From the NCBI RefSeq assembly GCF_003385555.1, contig NZ_QOHR01000011.1:21045-74849 (forward strand): DNA of 53,805 nt. Reading direction: 5' to 3'. Positions 32,948-42,106 of the stretch are shown here, piece by piece. The notes under the pieces were generated by a model. That model worked only from the letters and a program-made list of their open reading frames with translations. It did no database searches and was not told the DNA's origin. Numbering within the stretch: the stretch's first letter is position 1; every line of letters begins with the position of its first letter. The position numbers and the translations under genes are program-made. The DNA is from Rhodosalinus sediminis. Its GTDB lineage: Bacteria > Pseudomonadota > Alphaproteobacteria > Rhodobacterales > Rhodobacteraceae.

Positions 32948-33637
32948 ATGCCGAAGGAAGGACACTACGTCACCCGCACCGGCTGGCTTCGTGCCGCGGT
33001 GCTCGGCGCGAACGACGGGATCGTCTCGACCTCCAGCCTTCTGGCCGGCGTTCTCGCCGCGGGGATGGAGCGGCCCGTGGTGCTTCTCACCGGGCTCGCG
33101 GCGCTGGTCGCGGGCGCGTTCTCGATGGCCTCGGGCGAATACGTCTCCGTCGCCGCGCAGTCCGATTCGGAGAGCGCGGATCTCGAGCTGGAGCGTCGCG
33201 CGCTCGAGGAGGACCCGGACTACGAACTCGACGAGCTGACCTCCGGTCTCGTGGAGCGCGGCGTCTCGCCGCCGCTCGCGCGCGCGGCGGCGCGCGAGAT
33301 GACGGCGCACGACGCGCTCGACGCCCATGCGCGCGAGGAACTGGGCCTGACCGAGACAGGCGCGGCGGCACCGATGCAGGCGGCGCTCGCCTCGGCGGCG
33401 GCCTTCGCCACGGGCGCGGCGCTGCCGCTCGCCGGGGCGGCGCTCGGCCCGGCGGGGCCGGCCGGGGTCCTTCCGGTGGCGGCGCTGTCGCTCGCCGCGC
33501 TCGGCGGTCTGGGGCTGACGGGGGCGCGGCTCGGCGGGGCGCCGGCGGGTCGCGCCGCGGCGCGCGCGCTCCTCTGGGGCGGCGCGGCGATGGGGGCGAC
33601 GGCGCTGGTGGGCCGGCTCTTCGACGTGGCGGTCTGA
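32948..33637 (+). CDS. VIT1/CCC1-family transporter
   Basis: A 229-residue membrane protein of the vacuolar iron transporter family, which moves Fe(II) or Mn(II). The first segment VLGANDGIVSTSSLLAGVLAAG carries the conserved metal-binding Asp, and GAFSMASGEYVSVAAQSD is the second signature. Three further hydrophobic segments follow, separated from the first two by an acidic cytoplasmic region with ELERRALEEDPDYELDEL. Start ATG 32948 gives MPKEGHYVTRTGWLRAAVLG. It stands alone between the rpmG terminator and a 219-bp gap. Confidence 0.88.
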   Translation: MPKEGHYVTRTGWLRAAVLGANDGIVSTSSLLAGVLAAGMERPVVLLTGLAALVAGAFSMASGEYVSVAAQSDSESADLELERRALEEDPDYELDELTSGLVERGVSPPLARAAAREMTAHDALDAHAREELGLTETGAAAPMQAALASAAAFATGAALPLAGAALGPAGPAGVLPVAALSLAALGGLGLTGARLGGAPAGRAAARALLWGGAAMGATALVGRLFDVAV

Positions 33638-33802
33638 GGGGCGGCGGCCCGAGGCGGTCCCGAAAAGGGTGCGACCCGAGGCGTGGCGCTCCGAGACCAG
33701 CCGATCCGCGGCGGGACGCTCCGGGGCGCGACCTGCGGCGAGGCACTCCAAGCCCTGGCGACCCAGGGGCGCGACGATGCGCGGCGACCCGAGGCCGACA
33801 TG

Positions 33803-33832
33803 AAAAAGGGGCCGACCCCGCGGGCCGGCCCC
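33803..33832 (-). terminator. Intrinsic terminator of the Bax-inhibitor gene
   Basis: Read on the minus strand, GGGGCCGGCC and GGTCGGCCCC form a GC-rich stem followed by TTTTT. It lies 24 bp beyond the stop codon of the gene that ends at 33857. The region 33638-33802 between the convergent genes holds only loosely repeated GCGACCCGAGG-like sequence and nothing else I can support. Confidence 0.85.
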
Positions 33833-33856
33833 TCGTCTCTCACCCGGTCGGGCGGG

Positions 33857-34639
33857 TTACTGTTCCTGTCCCATGAACATCAGCAGGAACTGGAACATGT
33901 TCAGGAAGCTGATGTAGAGCGCCAGCGCGCCGTCGTAGGCGGCCTTGTCCAGCCACTCCTGATCGCCGTGCTGGGCGTGGGCGACGTAGGTGCTCTTGAT
34001 CTCCTGCGTGTGGAAGGCGGTGAGGCCCGCGAAGATCAGGATGCCGATGATCGAGATCGCGAACATCATCGCCGGGCTGGCGAGGAAGATGTTGATGATC
34101 ATCGCCACGATCAGCCCGATGAGCCCCATGAGCAGGAAGGTGCCCATGCCGCTCAGGTCCTTCTTCGTCGTGTAGCCCCAGAGCGAGAGGCCCGCGAAGG
34201 CGATCGCGGTGACGAGGAAGGTCTGCGCGATCGAGTAGGGCGTGAACACGAGGAAGATCGAGCTCAGCGACAGGCCGATCGCCGCGGCGAAGGCGAAGAA
34301 GCCCAGCTGCACCATGCCCGCCGAGGCCTTGCGCAGGAGTTGCCCCCAGCCGAAGAAGATGAAGGCCAGCGGCAGCAGCATGATGACCCAGCGCAGCGGC
34401 GAGGTGTAGATCGCCGCGCCGAGCGCGTTGAGGTATTCGCCGTTCGGCAGCTGCGCCACCGCCTGGCTCGTCTCGGTCGTCGTCGCGAGACCCGAGATCG
34501 CCCAGGCCGCGCCGGCCGTGATCAGCATGCCCACGGACATCGTGCCGTAGACCTTGTTCATGTGGGCGCGCAGGCCCTGATCGATCTCGGCGCTGCGGGC
34601 CCCCGCGGCGGTCGTCCGGATCGTTTCGTATTCAGCCAT
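33857..34639 (-). CDS. Bax inhibitor-1/YccA-family membrane protein
   Basis: A 260-residue protein with seven hydrophobic segments after a soluble N-terminal part (MAEYETIRTTAAGARSAEID). The BI-1 family features are the AHMNKVYGTMSVGMLITAGAAWAI first span, the FAFAAAIGLSLSSIFLVFTPYSIAQTFLVTA stretch and the conserved acidic residue region AGLTAFHTQEIKS. Bacterial members act as proton-sensitive calcium leak channels or partners of the FtsH protease (YccA). It is a single-gene unit: a terminator follows, and over 150 bp separate its start from the oxidoreductase gene. Confidence 0.92.
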   Translation of the reverse strand: MAEYETIRTTAAGARSAEIDQGLRAHMNKVYGTMSVGMLITAGAAWAISGLATTTETSQAVAQLPNGEYLNALGAAIYTSPLRWVIMLLPLAFIFFGWGQLLRKASAGMVQLGFFAFAAAIGLSLSSIFLVFTPYSIAQTFLVTAIAFAGLSLWGYTTKKDLSGMGTFLLMGLIGLIVAMIINIFLASPAMMFAISIIGILIFAGLTAFHTQEIKSTYVAHAQHGDQEWLDKAAYDGALALYISFLNMFQFLLMFMGQEQ

Positions 34640-34816
34640 CTGTCGTCCAGCCTCCGACTTTATCCCTGCTGTTCATCCCTGGAAGAGCGTTCGACACACG
34701 TTTCGAGACACGGGCCGGCCCCAGGAGCACCAGCCGTCCTACGTCATATTGGGGACCGCGCCCCGCAAATCAAGGTTTTCCGGTCGGGCAATGCGCCGCC
34801 TTTCGCCGCATCGCCC

Positions 34817-35779
34817 TCAATCCGGGCGGATCACCACCTTGCCGGTCGAGCGCCGCTCGCGCAGGAGCGCGAGGCCCTCCTCCACCCGGTCGAGCGGCAG
34901 GACGTGGCTGACGTGCGGCGCGAGGCGTCCCTCGCCGTGCCAGCGCATGAGCTCCGCGAGGCTCTCGCGCACCACCTCGGGGCGGAAGGCCATGTAGCCG
35001 CCCCAGTAGACGCCCATCACCGTCAGGTTCTTCACCAGCAGATGATTCGCCTTGATGCGCGGCACCTCGCCGCTCGCGAAGCCGATGGGCAGGAGCCGCG
35101 CCTCGGGCCGGCAGGCGCGGAAGGCGGCCTCGAAGAGCGCGCCCCCGACCGGATCGTAGACGACGTCCGCGCCGCCGAGGGCGCGGACCTCGGCGCGCAG
35201 CCGCTCCGGATCGGCCGGGATCAGGTGATGGGCGCCCGCGCGCCGCGCGACCTCGAGCTTCTCCGCGCCGCGGGCGCAGGCGATGACCTCCGCGCCCATC
35301 GCGCGCCCGATCTCGACCGCGGTCAGCCCGACGCCGCCGGCCGCGCCCAGCACCAAGAGCCGCTCGCCCGGCGCGAGGCGCGCGCGGTGGGCGAGGGCGA
35401 CGTGGCTCGTGCCGTAGGCGACCTGGAAGGCGGCGGCGGTCACCGCGTCCATGGCGTCGGGCAGCGCCACGGCGCGCGCGGCGGGAAAGCACCCGTACTC
35501 CGCGAGGCCCCCGTGCCCGCAAAAGACCGCGACGCGGGTGCCGGGCGCGGGCGCCGTGACGCCGGGGCCCGCCGCCTCGACCGTGCCGGCGACCTCCATG
35601 CCGAGGGTGAAAGGCGGCTCCGGCGTCTCCTGATAGGTGCCGTCGAGCATGAGAAGATCGGCGAAGTTCAGCCCGCAGGCCTTGATCCGCACGAGGATCT
35701 CGCCGGCGGCGGGCTCGGGCCGCGGCAGGGTCTGAAGGGCCGCCCGGGCGCCGGGCGCCGCGACGTGATAGGCGCGCAT
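34817..35779 (-). CDS. NADPH:quinone oxidoreductase-like protein (zinc-independent MDR)
   Basis: A 320-residue medium-chain dehydrogenase/reductase of the quinone oxidoreductase group. The Rossmann NADPH-binding motif is VLGAAGGVGLTAVEIGRAMGAEVIACARG near residue 150, and KACGLNFADLLMLDGTYQ marks the substrate domain. The structural zinc cysteine cluster of alcohol dehydrogenases is absent, as expected. I use the start MRAYHVAAPGARAALQ at 35777-35779, because the 32 residues upstream are unlike the family. Its natural substrate is unknown. Confidence 0.88.
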   Translation of the reverse strand: MRAYHVAAPGARAALQTLPRPEPAAGEILVRIKACGLNFADLLMLDGTYQETPEPPFTLGMEVAGTVEAAGPGVTAPAPGTRVAVFCGHGGLAEYGCFPAARAVALPDAMDAVTAAAFQVAYGTSHVALAHRARLAPGERLLVLGAAGGVGLTAVEIGRAMGAEVIACARGAEKLEVARRAGAHHLIPADPERLRAEVRALGGADVVYDPVGGALFEAAFRACRPEARLLPIGFASGEVPRIKANHLLVKNLTVMGVYWGGYMAFRPEVVRESLAELMRWHGEGRLAPHVSHVLPLDRVEEGLALLRERRSTGKVVIRPD

Positions 35780-36110
35780 GGGTCTCCTCCGCTCTCCGGG
35801 GTCGAGCGTGCACGATGCGCGTGCGGGAACAAGGGCGCAGGCCGCGGGCGCGAGGGTTGACGCAGCGGCATGCACGTGTATGCCCGCGATGGATCTTCAC
35901 CTCAGGTTGTCCTGTGTTAACCTTCCTTACGATGAGAGGCGAGTGGTGCTTGCCGTGGGGGCGTCGGGGGAGTAATGCATGCCTCCGGTTGTCGAAGTTA
36001 GCCGTGACCGCCCGGGCGGGGCGCCGCTCGAGGACGAATTTTGCAGTGATCGAATTTCCGGCGCAGTGACCCGTCCCGGGTCGAGCGCGTTGCGCGAGGA
36101 TAGGTGAAGC
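35780..36110. promoter_or_regulatory. 331-bp divergent intergenic region
   Basis: This separates the minus-strand oxidoreductase from the plus-strand XRE regulator. Around 35880-36060 the composition drops well below the genome average. AT-rich words such as TGTGTTAACCTTCCTTACG (35912-35930) and GACGAATTTTGCAGTG (36031 onward) are likely promoter or regulator-binding sequence. I see no open frame or RNA gene with support. Confidence 0.5.
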
Positions 36111-36485
36111 ATGACACATCCCGTCGACGAGCATGTGGGCAAGCGTATCCGCCGCCGCCGGCGGCTTCTCGGTGTCACCCAGCAGCAACTCGCCGAGCGC
36201 GTCGGCATCAAGTTCCAGCAGATCCAGAAATACGAGACGGGCGCCAACCGCGTCAGCGCCTCGCGCCTCTGGGACATCGCGGATGCGCTCGAGGTGCAGG
36301 TGAGCTTCTTCTTCGAGGGGCTCCCGGCGCGCGACGGGTCCGAGGCGGAGAGCGCCGACGGCGCGGCGGAGGACCTCTTCGACGACAAGGAGGCGCTCGA
36401 TCTCGTCCGGTCCTATTACGCGATCCCCGAGAATCAGCGCCGCCGCCTGTTCGAACTCGCCCGCGTGCTCAGCGACGTTGCCTGA
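36111..36485 (+). CDS. XRE-family helix-turn-helix regulator
   Basis: A 124-residue protein. The DNA-binding domain spans residues 9-66: VGKRIRRRRRLLGVTQQQLAERVGIKFQQIQKYE and SRLWDIADALEVQVSFFFEGL, a classic lambda-repressor-like fold. The C-terminal part is acidic, then ends with RSYYAIPENQRRRLFELARVL. The type (KFQQIQKYETG) is widespread in alphaproteobacteria near metabolic genes. The HisN-type gene overlaps or follows its stop closely. The start ATG 36111 is preceded by GGATAGGTGAAGC. Confidence 0.88.
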   Translation: MTHPVDEHVGKRIRRRRRLLGVTQQQLAERVGIKFQQIQKYETGANRVSASRLWDIADALEVQVSFFFEGLPARDGSEAESADGAAEDLFDDKEALDLVRSYYAIPENQRRRLFELARVLSDVA

Positions 36486-36507
36486 GCCCGCGACCGCCCG
36501 CCCGGAC

Positions 36508-37296
36508 ATGCCGATCGCGCCGGACGCCGCCGCGGCGCTCGTCGATCGTCTCGCCGATGCGGCGGGGTGGGCGATCCTGCCGTGGTTCCGGGCCGAGACG
36601 CTCGGCACGACCGACAAGGGCGCGGCCGGCTTCGACCCGGTGACGGAGGCCGACCGCGCCGCCGAGGCGGCGATGCGCGACATCCTCGACGCCGAGCGCC
36701 CGGAGGACGGCATCCTGGGCGAGGAGTTCGGCACGCGCGCGGGCCGCTCCGGCCTGACCTGGGTGCTCGATCCCATCGACGGCACGCGCGCCTTTCTCTG
36801 CGGGGCGCCGACCTGGGGTGTGCTGATCGCGCTTTCGGGGCCGGAGGGGCCGCTCTACGGCGTGGTCGATCAGCCCTACACCGGCGAACGCTTCCGCGGC
36901 GGGTTCGGCCGGGCGACGCTCGACGGGCCGCGCGGGCACCGCGCGCTGCGCGTGCGCCGGTGCCCCACCCTCGCGGAGGCGACGCTCGCCACCACCTACC
37001 CGGAGGTGGGCACCGCCGCCGATCAGACCGCCTTCGCCCGCGTCGCGCGGGAGGTGCGCCTGACCCGCTACGGCATGGATTGCTACGCCTACGCGATGCT
37101 CGCCGCGGGGCAGATCGACCTCGTGATCGAGGCGGGGCTCGCTCCCTACGACATCCAGGCGCCGCTCGCGCTGATCGAGGCGGCGGGCGGGATCGTCACC
37201 GACTGGCAGGGCGGCCCGGCGCAAGACGGCGGCCGGGTGCTCGCCGCGGGCGACCCGGAGCTTCACCGCGCCGCGCTGGACCGTCTGGCCGGCTGA
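36508..37296 (+). CDS. hisN: Histidinol-phosphatase / inositol monophosphatase family
   Basis: A 262-residue Mg-dependent phosphatase of the inositol monophosphatase fold. It has DPVTEADRAAE (motif 1), GEEFG, the key WVLDPIDGTRAFLCG motif at about residues 87-101 and YAYAMLAAGQIDLVIEAGLAPYDIQAP near residue 200. The version with Leu/Cys after DGTRAF and the MLAAG..LAPYD stretch fits HisN, which removes phosphate from histidinol phosphate. A TTG at 36478 overlapping the XRE stop is an alternative start that would add 10 residues. It follows xre and precedes mgtE by 67 bp. Confidence 0.82.
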   Translation: MPIAPDAAAALVDRLADAAGWAILPWFRAETLGTTDKGAAGFDPVTEADRAAEAAMRDILDAERPEDGILGEEFGTRAGRSGLTWVLDPIDGTRAFLCGAPTWGVLIALSGPEGPLYGVVDQPYTGERFRGGFGRATLDGPRGHRALRVRRCPTLAEATLATTYPEVGTAADQTAFARVAREVRLTRYGMDCYAYAMLAAGQIDLVIEAGLAPYDIQAPLALIEAAGGIVTDWQGGPAQDGGRVLAAGDPELHRAALDRLAG

Positions 37297-37363
37297 CGGC
37301 GCGCGGCCCCTGTCGCCGGCGCCGGGGCTGTCCTATGCTGCGGGTTAGCGTGAGGGCCGCCCG

Positions 37364-38761
37364 ATGACCGACGACGCAGATCAGATCGCCGCCGCGCCGG
37401 AGACCGGCGAGGAGGACGCCTACACCCTCGACCGCCGCAGGGTGGCGGCGGTGCTCGGCGCGCTCGACGCGCAGGACCGCGCGCAGCTTCTGGACACGCT
37501 GGAGCCGCTGCACCCCGCCGACGTCGCCGACCTGATCGAGCAGATCAATCCCGCCGACCGGCGCCGCTTCGTCGAGCTCGCCGGTGACTGGATCGGGGGC
37601 GAGGTGCTCTCCGAGCTGGAGGAGGGGCTCAGGGCCGAGGTGATCGGGCTCCTGCATCCGGAGGTGCTCACCGAGGCGGTGCGCGCGCTCGAGTCGGACG
37701 ACGTGGTGGACCTGCTCGAGGACCTCGAGACCGAGCAGCGGCACGCCGTCCTCGGCGCGCTCTCGGCGCCCGACCGGCTCGCCGTGCAGAGCTCGCTCAC
37801 CTATCCGGAGTATTCCGCCGGCCGCCTGATGCAGCGCGAGCTCGTCATGGCGCCCGAGCACTGGAGCGTCGGGCAGGCCATCGACCACATGCGCGCGCGC
37901 GAGGATCTGCCGAGCCAGTTCTACCACGTCGTGCTCGTGGACCCGGCGATGCGGCCCGTGGGCAACGTGACGCTCGGGCGCATCATGTCCTCGGCCCGCG
38001 GGACGGCGCTCTCCGATCTGGTGGAGGAGGCCTTCCGCATCTTTCCCGCGACCGAGAGCGAGACCGACGTGGCCTATGCCTTCAACCAGTATCACCTGAT
38101 CTCGGCGCCCGTCGTGGACGAGGGCGGGCGGCTGGTCGGCGTCATCACCATCGACGACGCGATGGGCGTGCTCGACGAGGAACACGAGGAAGACATCCTG
38201 CGCCTCGGCGGCGTGACGGAGGAATCGCGGCTCACCGACACCGTGCTTCAGGCTGCGCGCGGGCGGGCGACGTGGCTCTTCGTGAACCTGCTGACGGCGA
38301 TCTTCGCCTCCGTCGTCATCGACGCCTTCGCCGACACGATCGACCAGATGGTCGCGCTCGCCGTGCTGATGCCGATCGTGGCCTCGATGGGCGGCAACGC
38401 GGGCACGCAGACCATGACCGTCGCCGTGCGCGCCATCGCCACGCGCGACCTCACGGCGCAGAACGCGCTGCGCGTCACCGCGCGGGAGGTCGCCGTGGGC
38501 GGGCTGAACGGCGCGCTCTTCGGGCTCGTCATGGCGGGCGTCGCGGCGGTCTGGTTCGGCGTGCCGCTGCTGGCCGCGGTGATCGCGGCGGCGATGCTGC
38601 TCACCCAGGTGGCCGCGGCGCTGGGCGGCATCGCGATCCCGATCCTGCTCGACCGGCTGCGCATCGACCCGGCGCTCGCCTCCGGGCCCTTCGTGACCAC
38701 GGTGACGGATGTCGTGGGCTTCTTCACCTTCCTCGGACTGGCCAGCATGGTGATCCTGTGA
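37364..38761 (+). CDS. mgtE: Magnesium transporter MgtE
   Basis: A 465-residue Mg(II) channel. The N-domain (MgtE_N superhelix) covers about residues 30-135 (ALDAQDRAQLLDTLEPLHPADVADLIEQI). Two CBS domains follow (SVGQAIDHMRARE.. and the one containing VVDEGGRLVGVITIDDAM). The five-helix transmembrane domain is RATWLFVNLLTAIFASVVI to the end, with the selectivity segment PIVASMGGNAGTQTMTVAVRA. Gating depends on cytoplasmic Mg bound between the soluble domains. Its stop overlaps the GTG of the cyclo-ligase gene (GTGA), so the two are coupled. Confidence 0.95.
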   Translation: MTDDADQIAAAPETGEEDAYTLDRRRVAAVLGALDAQDRAQLLDTLEPLHPADVADLIEQINPADRRRFVELAGDWIGGEVLSELEEGLRAEVIGLLHPEVLTEAVRALESDDVVDLLEDLETEQRHAVLGALSAPDRLAVQSSLTYPEYSAGRLMQRELVMAPEHWSVGQAIDHMRAREDLPSQFYHVVLVDPAMRPVGNVTLGRIMSSARGTALSDLVEEAFRIFPATESETDVAYAFNQYHLISAPVVDEGGRLVGVITIDDAMGVLDEEHEEDILRLGGVTEESRLTDTVLQAARGRATWLFVNLLTAIFASVVIDAFADTIDQMVALAVLMPIVASMGGNAGTQTMTVAVRAIATRDLTAQNALRVTAREVAVGGLNGALFGLVMAGVAAVWFGVPLLAAVIAAAMLLTQVAAALGGIAIPILLDRLRIDPALASGPFVTTVTDVVGFFTFLGLASMVIL

Positions 38762-39315
38762 GCGACCTGAACGAGGCCAAGCGCGCCGCCCGGCAGGCGG
38801 CCTTCGCCCGGCGCAAGGCGGCGCATGCCGCGCATCCGCCCGCGCCCGCGCGGCTGTTGAGCGGGGTGCTCGCCGCGCATCGCGGCCGCCCGCTCGCCGG
38901 CTACCTGCCCATCCGGAGCGAGATCGACCCGCGCCCGGCGATGGCCGAGGCGGCGCGCCACGGCCCCGTCGGCGTGCCGGTGATCCGGGCGAAGGGCGCG
39001 CCGCTCGTCTTCTCGCGCTGGACGCCGGAGGGTGCGCTGGTGCCCGGTCCCTTCGGCGCGGCGGTGCCGGAGACGGAGGTGCTGATGGAGCCCGAGGTGC
39101 TGATCGTGCCGCTCGTCGCCTTCGACCGGACGGGCGCGCGGCTGGGCTACGGCGGAGGCTTCTACGACCGCACGCTCGCCGGGCTGCGCGCGCGCGGGCC
39201 GGTCACCGCGATCGGCTTCGCCTATGCCGCGCAGGAGGCCGAGGCGCTCCCGCGGGAAGAGACCGACGCGCCCCTCGACATGATCGTGACCGAGCGCGAG
39301 GTGCTGACCTTCTGA
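38758..39315 (+). CDS. 5-Formyltetrahydrofolate cyclo-ligase
   Basis: A 185-residue enzyme that converts 5-formyl- to 5,10-methenyl-tetrahydrofolate with ATP. The key motif LIVPLVAFDRTGARLGYGGGFYDRTL lies near residue 120, and IRSEIDPRPAM binds folate. The start is a GTG at 38758 overlapping the mgtE stop by 4 bp. In E. coli the homologue lies behind 6S RNA; here the overlap leaves no room for it. The gene converges on pdhC with 19 bp between stops. Confidence 0.92.
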   Translation: MSDLNEAKRAARQAAFARRKAAHAAHPPAPARLLSGVLAAHRGRPLAGYLPIRSEIDPRPAMAEAARHGPVGVPVIRAKGAPLVFSRWTPEGALVPGPFGAAVPETEVLMEPEVLIVPLVAFDRTGARLGYGGGFYDRTLAGLRARGPVTAIGFAYAAQEAEALPREETDAPLDMIVTEREVLTF

Positions 39316-39334
39316 CCCCGCGCCCGGCCGTGGC

Positions 39335-40702
39335 TCACGCCAGCATGGCGAGCGGGTTCTCGAGGTGCCCCACGATCGCGGCGAGGAGCTCCGCGCCGAG
39401 CGCCCCGTCGATCACCCGGTGATCGACCGAGAGCGTCATCGACATCACCGTCGCGGTGCCGAGGGTGCCGTCGTCCTGCACCACCGGCTGCGTCACGCCC
39501 GCCCCCACGGCGAGGATCGCCCCGTGCGGCGGGTTGATGACGGCGTCGAAGGTCTCGATCCCGTACATGCCGAGGTTCGAGATGGCGAAGCTGCCGCCGA
39601 CGTATTCGTGCGGCGCGAGCTTGCGGTCGCGGGCGCGGGCGGCGAGGTCCTTCATCTCCTGGCTCAGGGCCGAGAGCGACTTCTGGTGCGCGTCCTGAAG
39701 GACGGGGGTGAAGAGCCCGCCCTCCACCGCCACGGCCACCGCCACGTCGGAGGGCGTGAGGCGCAGGATGCGGTCGCCCGCCCAGACGGCGTTGGCGTCC
39801 GGCACCTCCTGCAGGGCGAGCGCGCAGGCCTTGATGATGAAGTCGTTGACCGAGAGCTTGACGCCCCGCCCCTCGAGCTTGGCGTTGAGCTCCTTGCGGA
39901 GCGCGAGCAGCGGGTCGAGGGTCACCGACCGGCGCAGGTAGAAATGCGGGATCGTCTGCTTGGCCTCGGTCAGCCGCTCGGCCACCGTGCGGCGCATGCC
40001 GTCGAGGGCGATCTCCTCGGTCTCGCGGCCCTCGTACATCTTCTTCACCTGCTCGGCCGTGGGGCCGGTCGGCATGGCCGTCGCCGCCTGCGCGGGGGCG
40101 GACGCGGCTGCGGCCGGCGCCGGTGCCGCGGCCGCTTGCGCCGGGGCGCGCTCGGCGGCGGCCTCCACGTCGGCGCGCACGATGCGCCCGCGCGGGCCGG
40201 AGCCCGTGACCTGCGCGAGGTCCAGCCCCTTCGCTGCCGCGATGCGGCGCGCGAGCGGCGAGGCGAGGATGCGGTTGCCCTCAGCGTCGGTGGGGGCGGG
40301 CGGCGCGGTGCCCTCCGGCACCGCCTTCGCCTGCGGCGCGGGGGCGCGGCCGTAGCCCTGCGCGGGCGCGGCTTCGGCCTGCGCCTCCGCCGGGGCAGGG
40401 GCCTCGGCCTTCTCCGCCGGCGCGGCGGGCGCGGCGGCCTCGAGGTCCGCGGCGCTCTCGCCCTCGTCGAGCAGGAGCGCGATCGGCGTGTTCACCGTCA
40501 CGCCGTCTGTGCCCTCGGCGACGAGCAGCTTGCCGATGGTGCCCTCGTCGACGGCCTCGAACTCCATGGTGGCCTTGTCGGTCTCGATCTCCGCCAGGAG
40601 GTCGCCGGCGGCGACGGTGTCGCCCTCCTTGACGAGCCACTTGGCGAGCCGCCCCTCCTCCATCGTCGGCGAGAGGGCGGGCATCAGGATTTCCGTGGAC
40701 AT
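39335..40702 (-). CDS. pdhC: Pyruvate dehydrogenase E2, dihydrolipoamide acetyltransferase
   Basis: A 455-residue E2 component that transfers acetyl from lipoamide to CoA. One N-terminal lipoyl domain (residues 1-80) has the lipoyl Lys in [14 protein letters not shown]. An Ala/Pro-rich linker precedes the peripheral-subunit binding domain [31 protein letters not shown] near residues 140-170. The catalytic domain ends with [20 protein letters not shown], containing the DHRxxDG active site. It is the last gene of pdhA-pdhB-pdhC; the E3 gene (lpd) is not visible downstream. Confidence 0.95.
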   Translation of the reverse strand: MSTEILMPALSPTMEEGRLAKWLVKEGDTVAAGDLLAEIETDKATMEFEAVDEGTIGKLLVAEGTDGVTVNTPIALLLDEGESAADLEAAAPAAPAEKAEAPAPAEAQAEAAPAQGYGRAPAPQAKAVPEGTAPPAPTDAEGNRILASPLARRIAAAKGLDLAQVTGSGPRGRIVRADVEAAAERAPAQAAAAPAPAAAASAPAQAATAMPTGPTAEQVKKMYEGRETEEIALDGMRRTVAERLTEAKQTIPHFYLRRSVTLDPLLALRKELNAKLEGRGVKLSVNDFIIKACALALQEVPDANAVWAGDRILRLTPSDVAVAVAVEGGLFTPVLQDAHQKSLSALSQEMKDLAARARDRKLAPHEYVGGSFAISNLGMYGIETFDAVINPPHGAILAVGAGVTQPVVQDDGTLGTATVMSMTLSVDHRVIDGALGAELLAAIVGHLENPLAMLA

Positions 40703-40715
40703 GCGACGCGCTCCC

Positions 40716-42092
40716 TCAGCGATAGGTGACCTTGCGCACGGCCTCGACCACCTCGTCGGTGGTCACGAGCGCCATGCGTTCGAGATTGGCGGCGTAGGGC
40801 ATGGGCACGTCCTTGCCGGTGACGTTGACCACCGGCGCGTCGAGCCAGTCGAAGGCGTGCTCCATCAGCACCGCGGAGATGTGGTTGCCCACCGAGCCCT
40901 GCGGCCAGCCCTCCTCGACGGTGACGCAGCGGTTGGTCTTCTTGACGCTCTCGATCACCGTCTCGCGGTCCATCGGGCGCAGCGTGCGCAGGTCGATCAC
41001 CTCCGCGGCGATGCCGTCCTCGGCCAGGCGGTCGGCGGCCTCCAGCGCGTAGGTCATGCCGATGCCGAAGCTGACGATCGTCACGTCGCCCCCTTCGCGC
41101 CAGATACGGGCCTTGCCGAAGGGCACGGTCCAGTCGTCGAGCACGGGCACGTCGAAGGACTTGCCGTAGAGGATCTCGTTCTCGAGGAATATCACCGGGT
41201 TGGGATCGCGCACCGCGGATTTCAGCAGGCCCTTGGCGTCGTCGGCGGCGTAGGGCTGCACGACCTTCAGGCCGGGGATCTGCGCGTACCAGGCGGCGTA
41301 GTCCTGGCTGTGCTGGGCTGCGACGCGGGCGGCGGCGCCGTTCGGGCCGCGGAAGACCATGGGGCAGCCCATCTGACCGCCGGACATGTAGAGCGTCTTG
41401 GCCGCCGAGTTGATGATCTGGTCGATCGCCTGCATGGCGAAGTTCCAGGTCATGAACTCCACGATGGGGCGCAGGCCGCCGAAGGCCGCGCCGACGCCGA
41501 GGCCGGCGAAGCCGTGCTCGGTGATCGGCGTGTCGATCACGCGGCGCGCGCCGAACTCGTCGAGCAGCCCCTGCGTGATCTTGTAGGCGCCCTCGTATTC
41601 CGCGACCTCCTCGCCCATGACGAAGACCGTGTCGTCGCCGCGCATCTCCTCGGCCATGGCGTCGCGCAGCGCCTCGCGCACGGTCTGGCGGCGCATCTCG
41701 GTGCCGGCGGGCACCTCGGGCTCGCGCGGCTTGGCGGGCGCGGGGGAAGCGGCCGGAGCAGGGGACGCGGCGGGCGCGGGCGCCTCGGCCGGCGTCTCGG
41801 GCGCCGCGGCGGCGGTCGCCTCGGGCGCCGTCACGTCCGCGGCGGATTCGCCCTCCTCGGCGAGCATGGCGATCGGCGTGTTGACCTTCACGCCGTCGGT
41901 GCCCTCGGCCACGAGGATCTTGGCGACCGTGCCTTCGTCGACGGCCTCGAATTCCATCGTGGCCTTGTCGGTCTCGATCTCGGCCAGGATGTCGCCGGCG
42001 GAGACGGTGTCGCCCTCCTTGACCAGCCAGCGGGCGAGCTTGCCCTCCTCCATGGTGGGGGAGAGGGCGGGCATCAGGATCTCGGTGCTCAT
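40716..42092 (-). CDS. pdhB: Pyruvate dehydrogenase E1 beta with N-terminal lipoyl domain
   Basis: A 458-residue E1 beta. Residues 1-78 form a lipoyl domain with [20 protein letters not shown], very similar to that of pdhC. An Ala/Pro linker follows, and from about residue 135 comes the transketolase-like beta subunit ([52 protein letters not shown]). This extra lipoyl domain on E1 beta is a known feature of alphaproteobacteria. Start ATG 42090-42092 gives [19 protein letters not shown]. It lies 13 bp before pdhC and 14 bp after pdhA. Confidence 0.95.
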   Translation of the reverse strand: MSTEILMPALSPTMEEGKLARWLVKEGDTVSAGDILAEIETDKATMEFEAVDEGTVAKILVAEGTDGVKVNTPIAMLAEEGESAADVTAPEATAAAAPETPAEAPAPAASPAPAASPAPAKPREPEVPAGTEMRRQTVREALRDAMAEEMRGDDTVFVMGEEVAEYEGAYKITQGLLDEFGARRVIDTPITEHGFAGLGVGAAFGGLRPIVEFMTWNFAMQAIDQIINSAAKTLYMSGGQMGCPMVFRGPNGAAARVAAQHSQDYAAWYAQIPGLKVVQPYAADDAKGLLKSAVRDPNPVIFLENEILYGKSFDVPVLDDWTVPFGKARIWREGGDVTIVSFGIGMTYALEAADRLAEDGIAAEVIDLRTLRPMDRETVIESVKKTNRCVTVEEGWPQGSVGNHISAVLMEHAFDWLDAPVVNVTGKDVPMPYAANLERMALVTTDEVVEAVRKVTYR

Positions 42093-42106
42093 GCGCTTGG
42101 GCTCCC

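Noticed and set aside
33638-33802. Loosely repeated GCGACCCGAGG and CGCTCC words, possibly a degenerate tandem array
   Set aside because: Spacing is irregular and matches are poor; ordinary GC-rich composition can produce this.
35917-35930. Possible CtrA site TTAACCTTCCTTAC upstream of the XRE gene
   Set aside because: The spacer is 6 rather than 7 and the second half is TTAC; one weak match in an AT-richer region is not enough.
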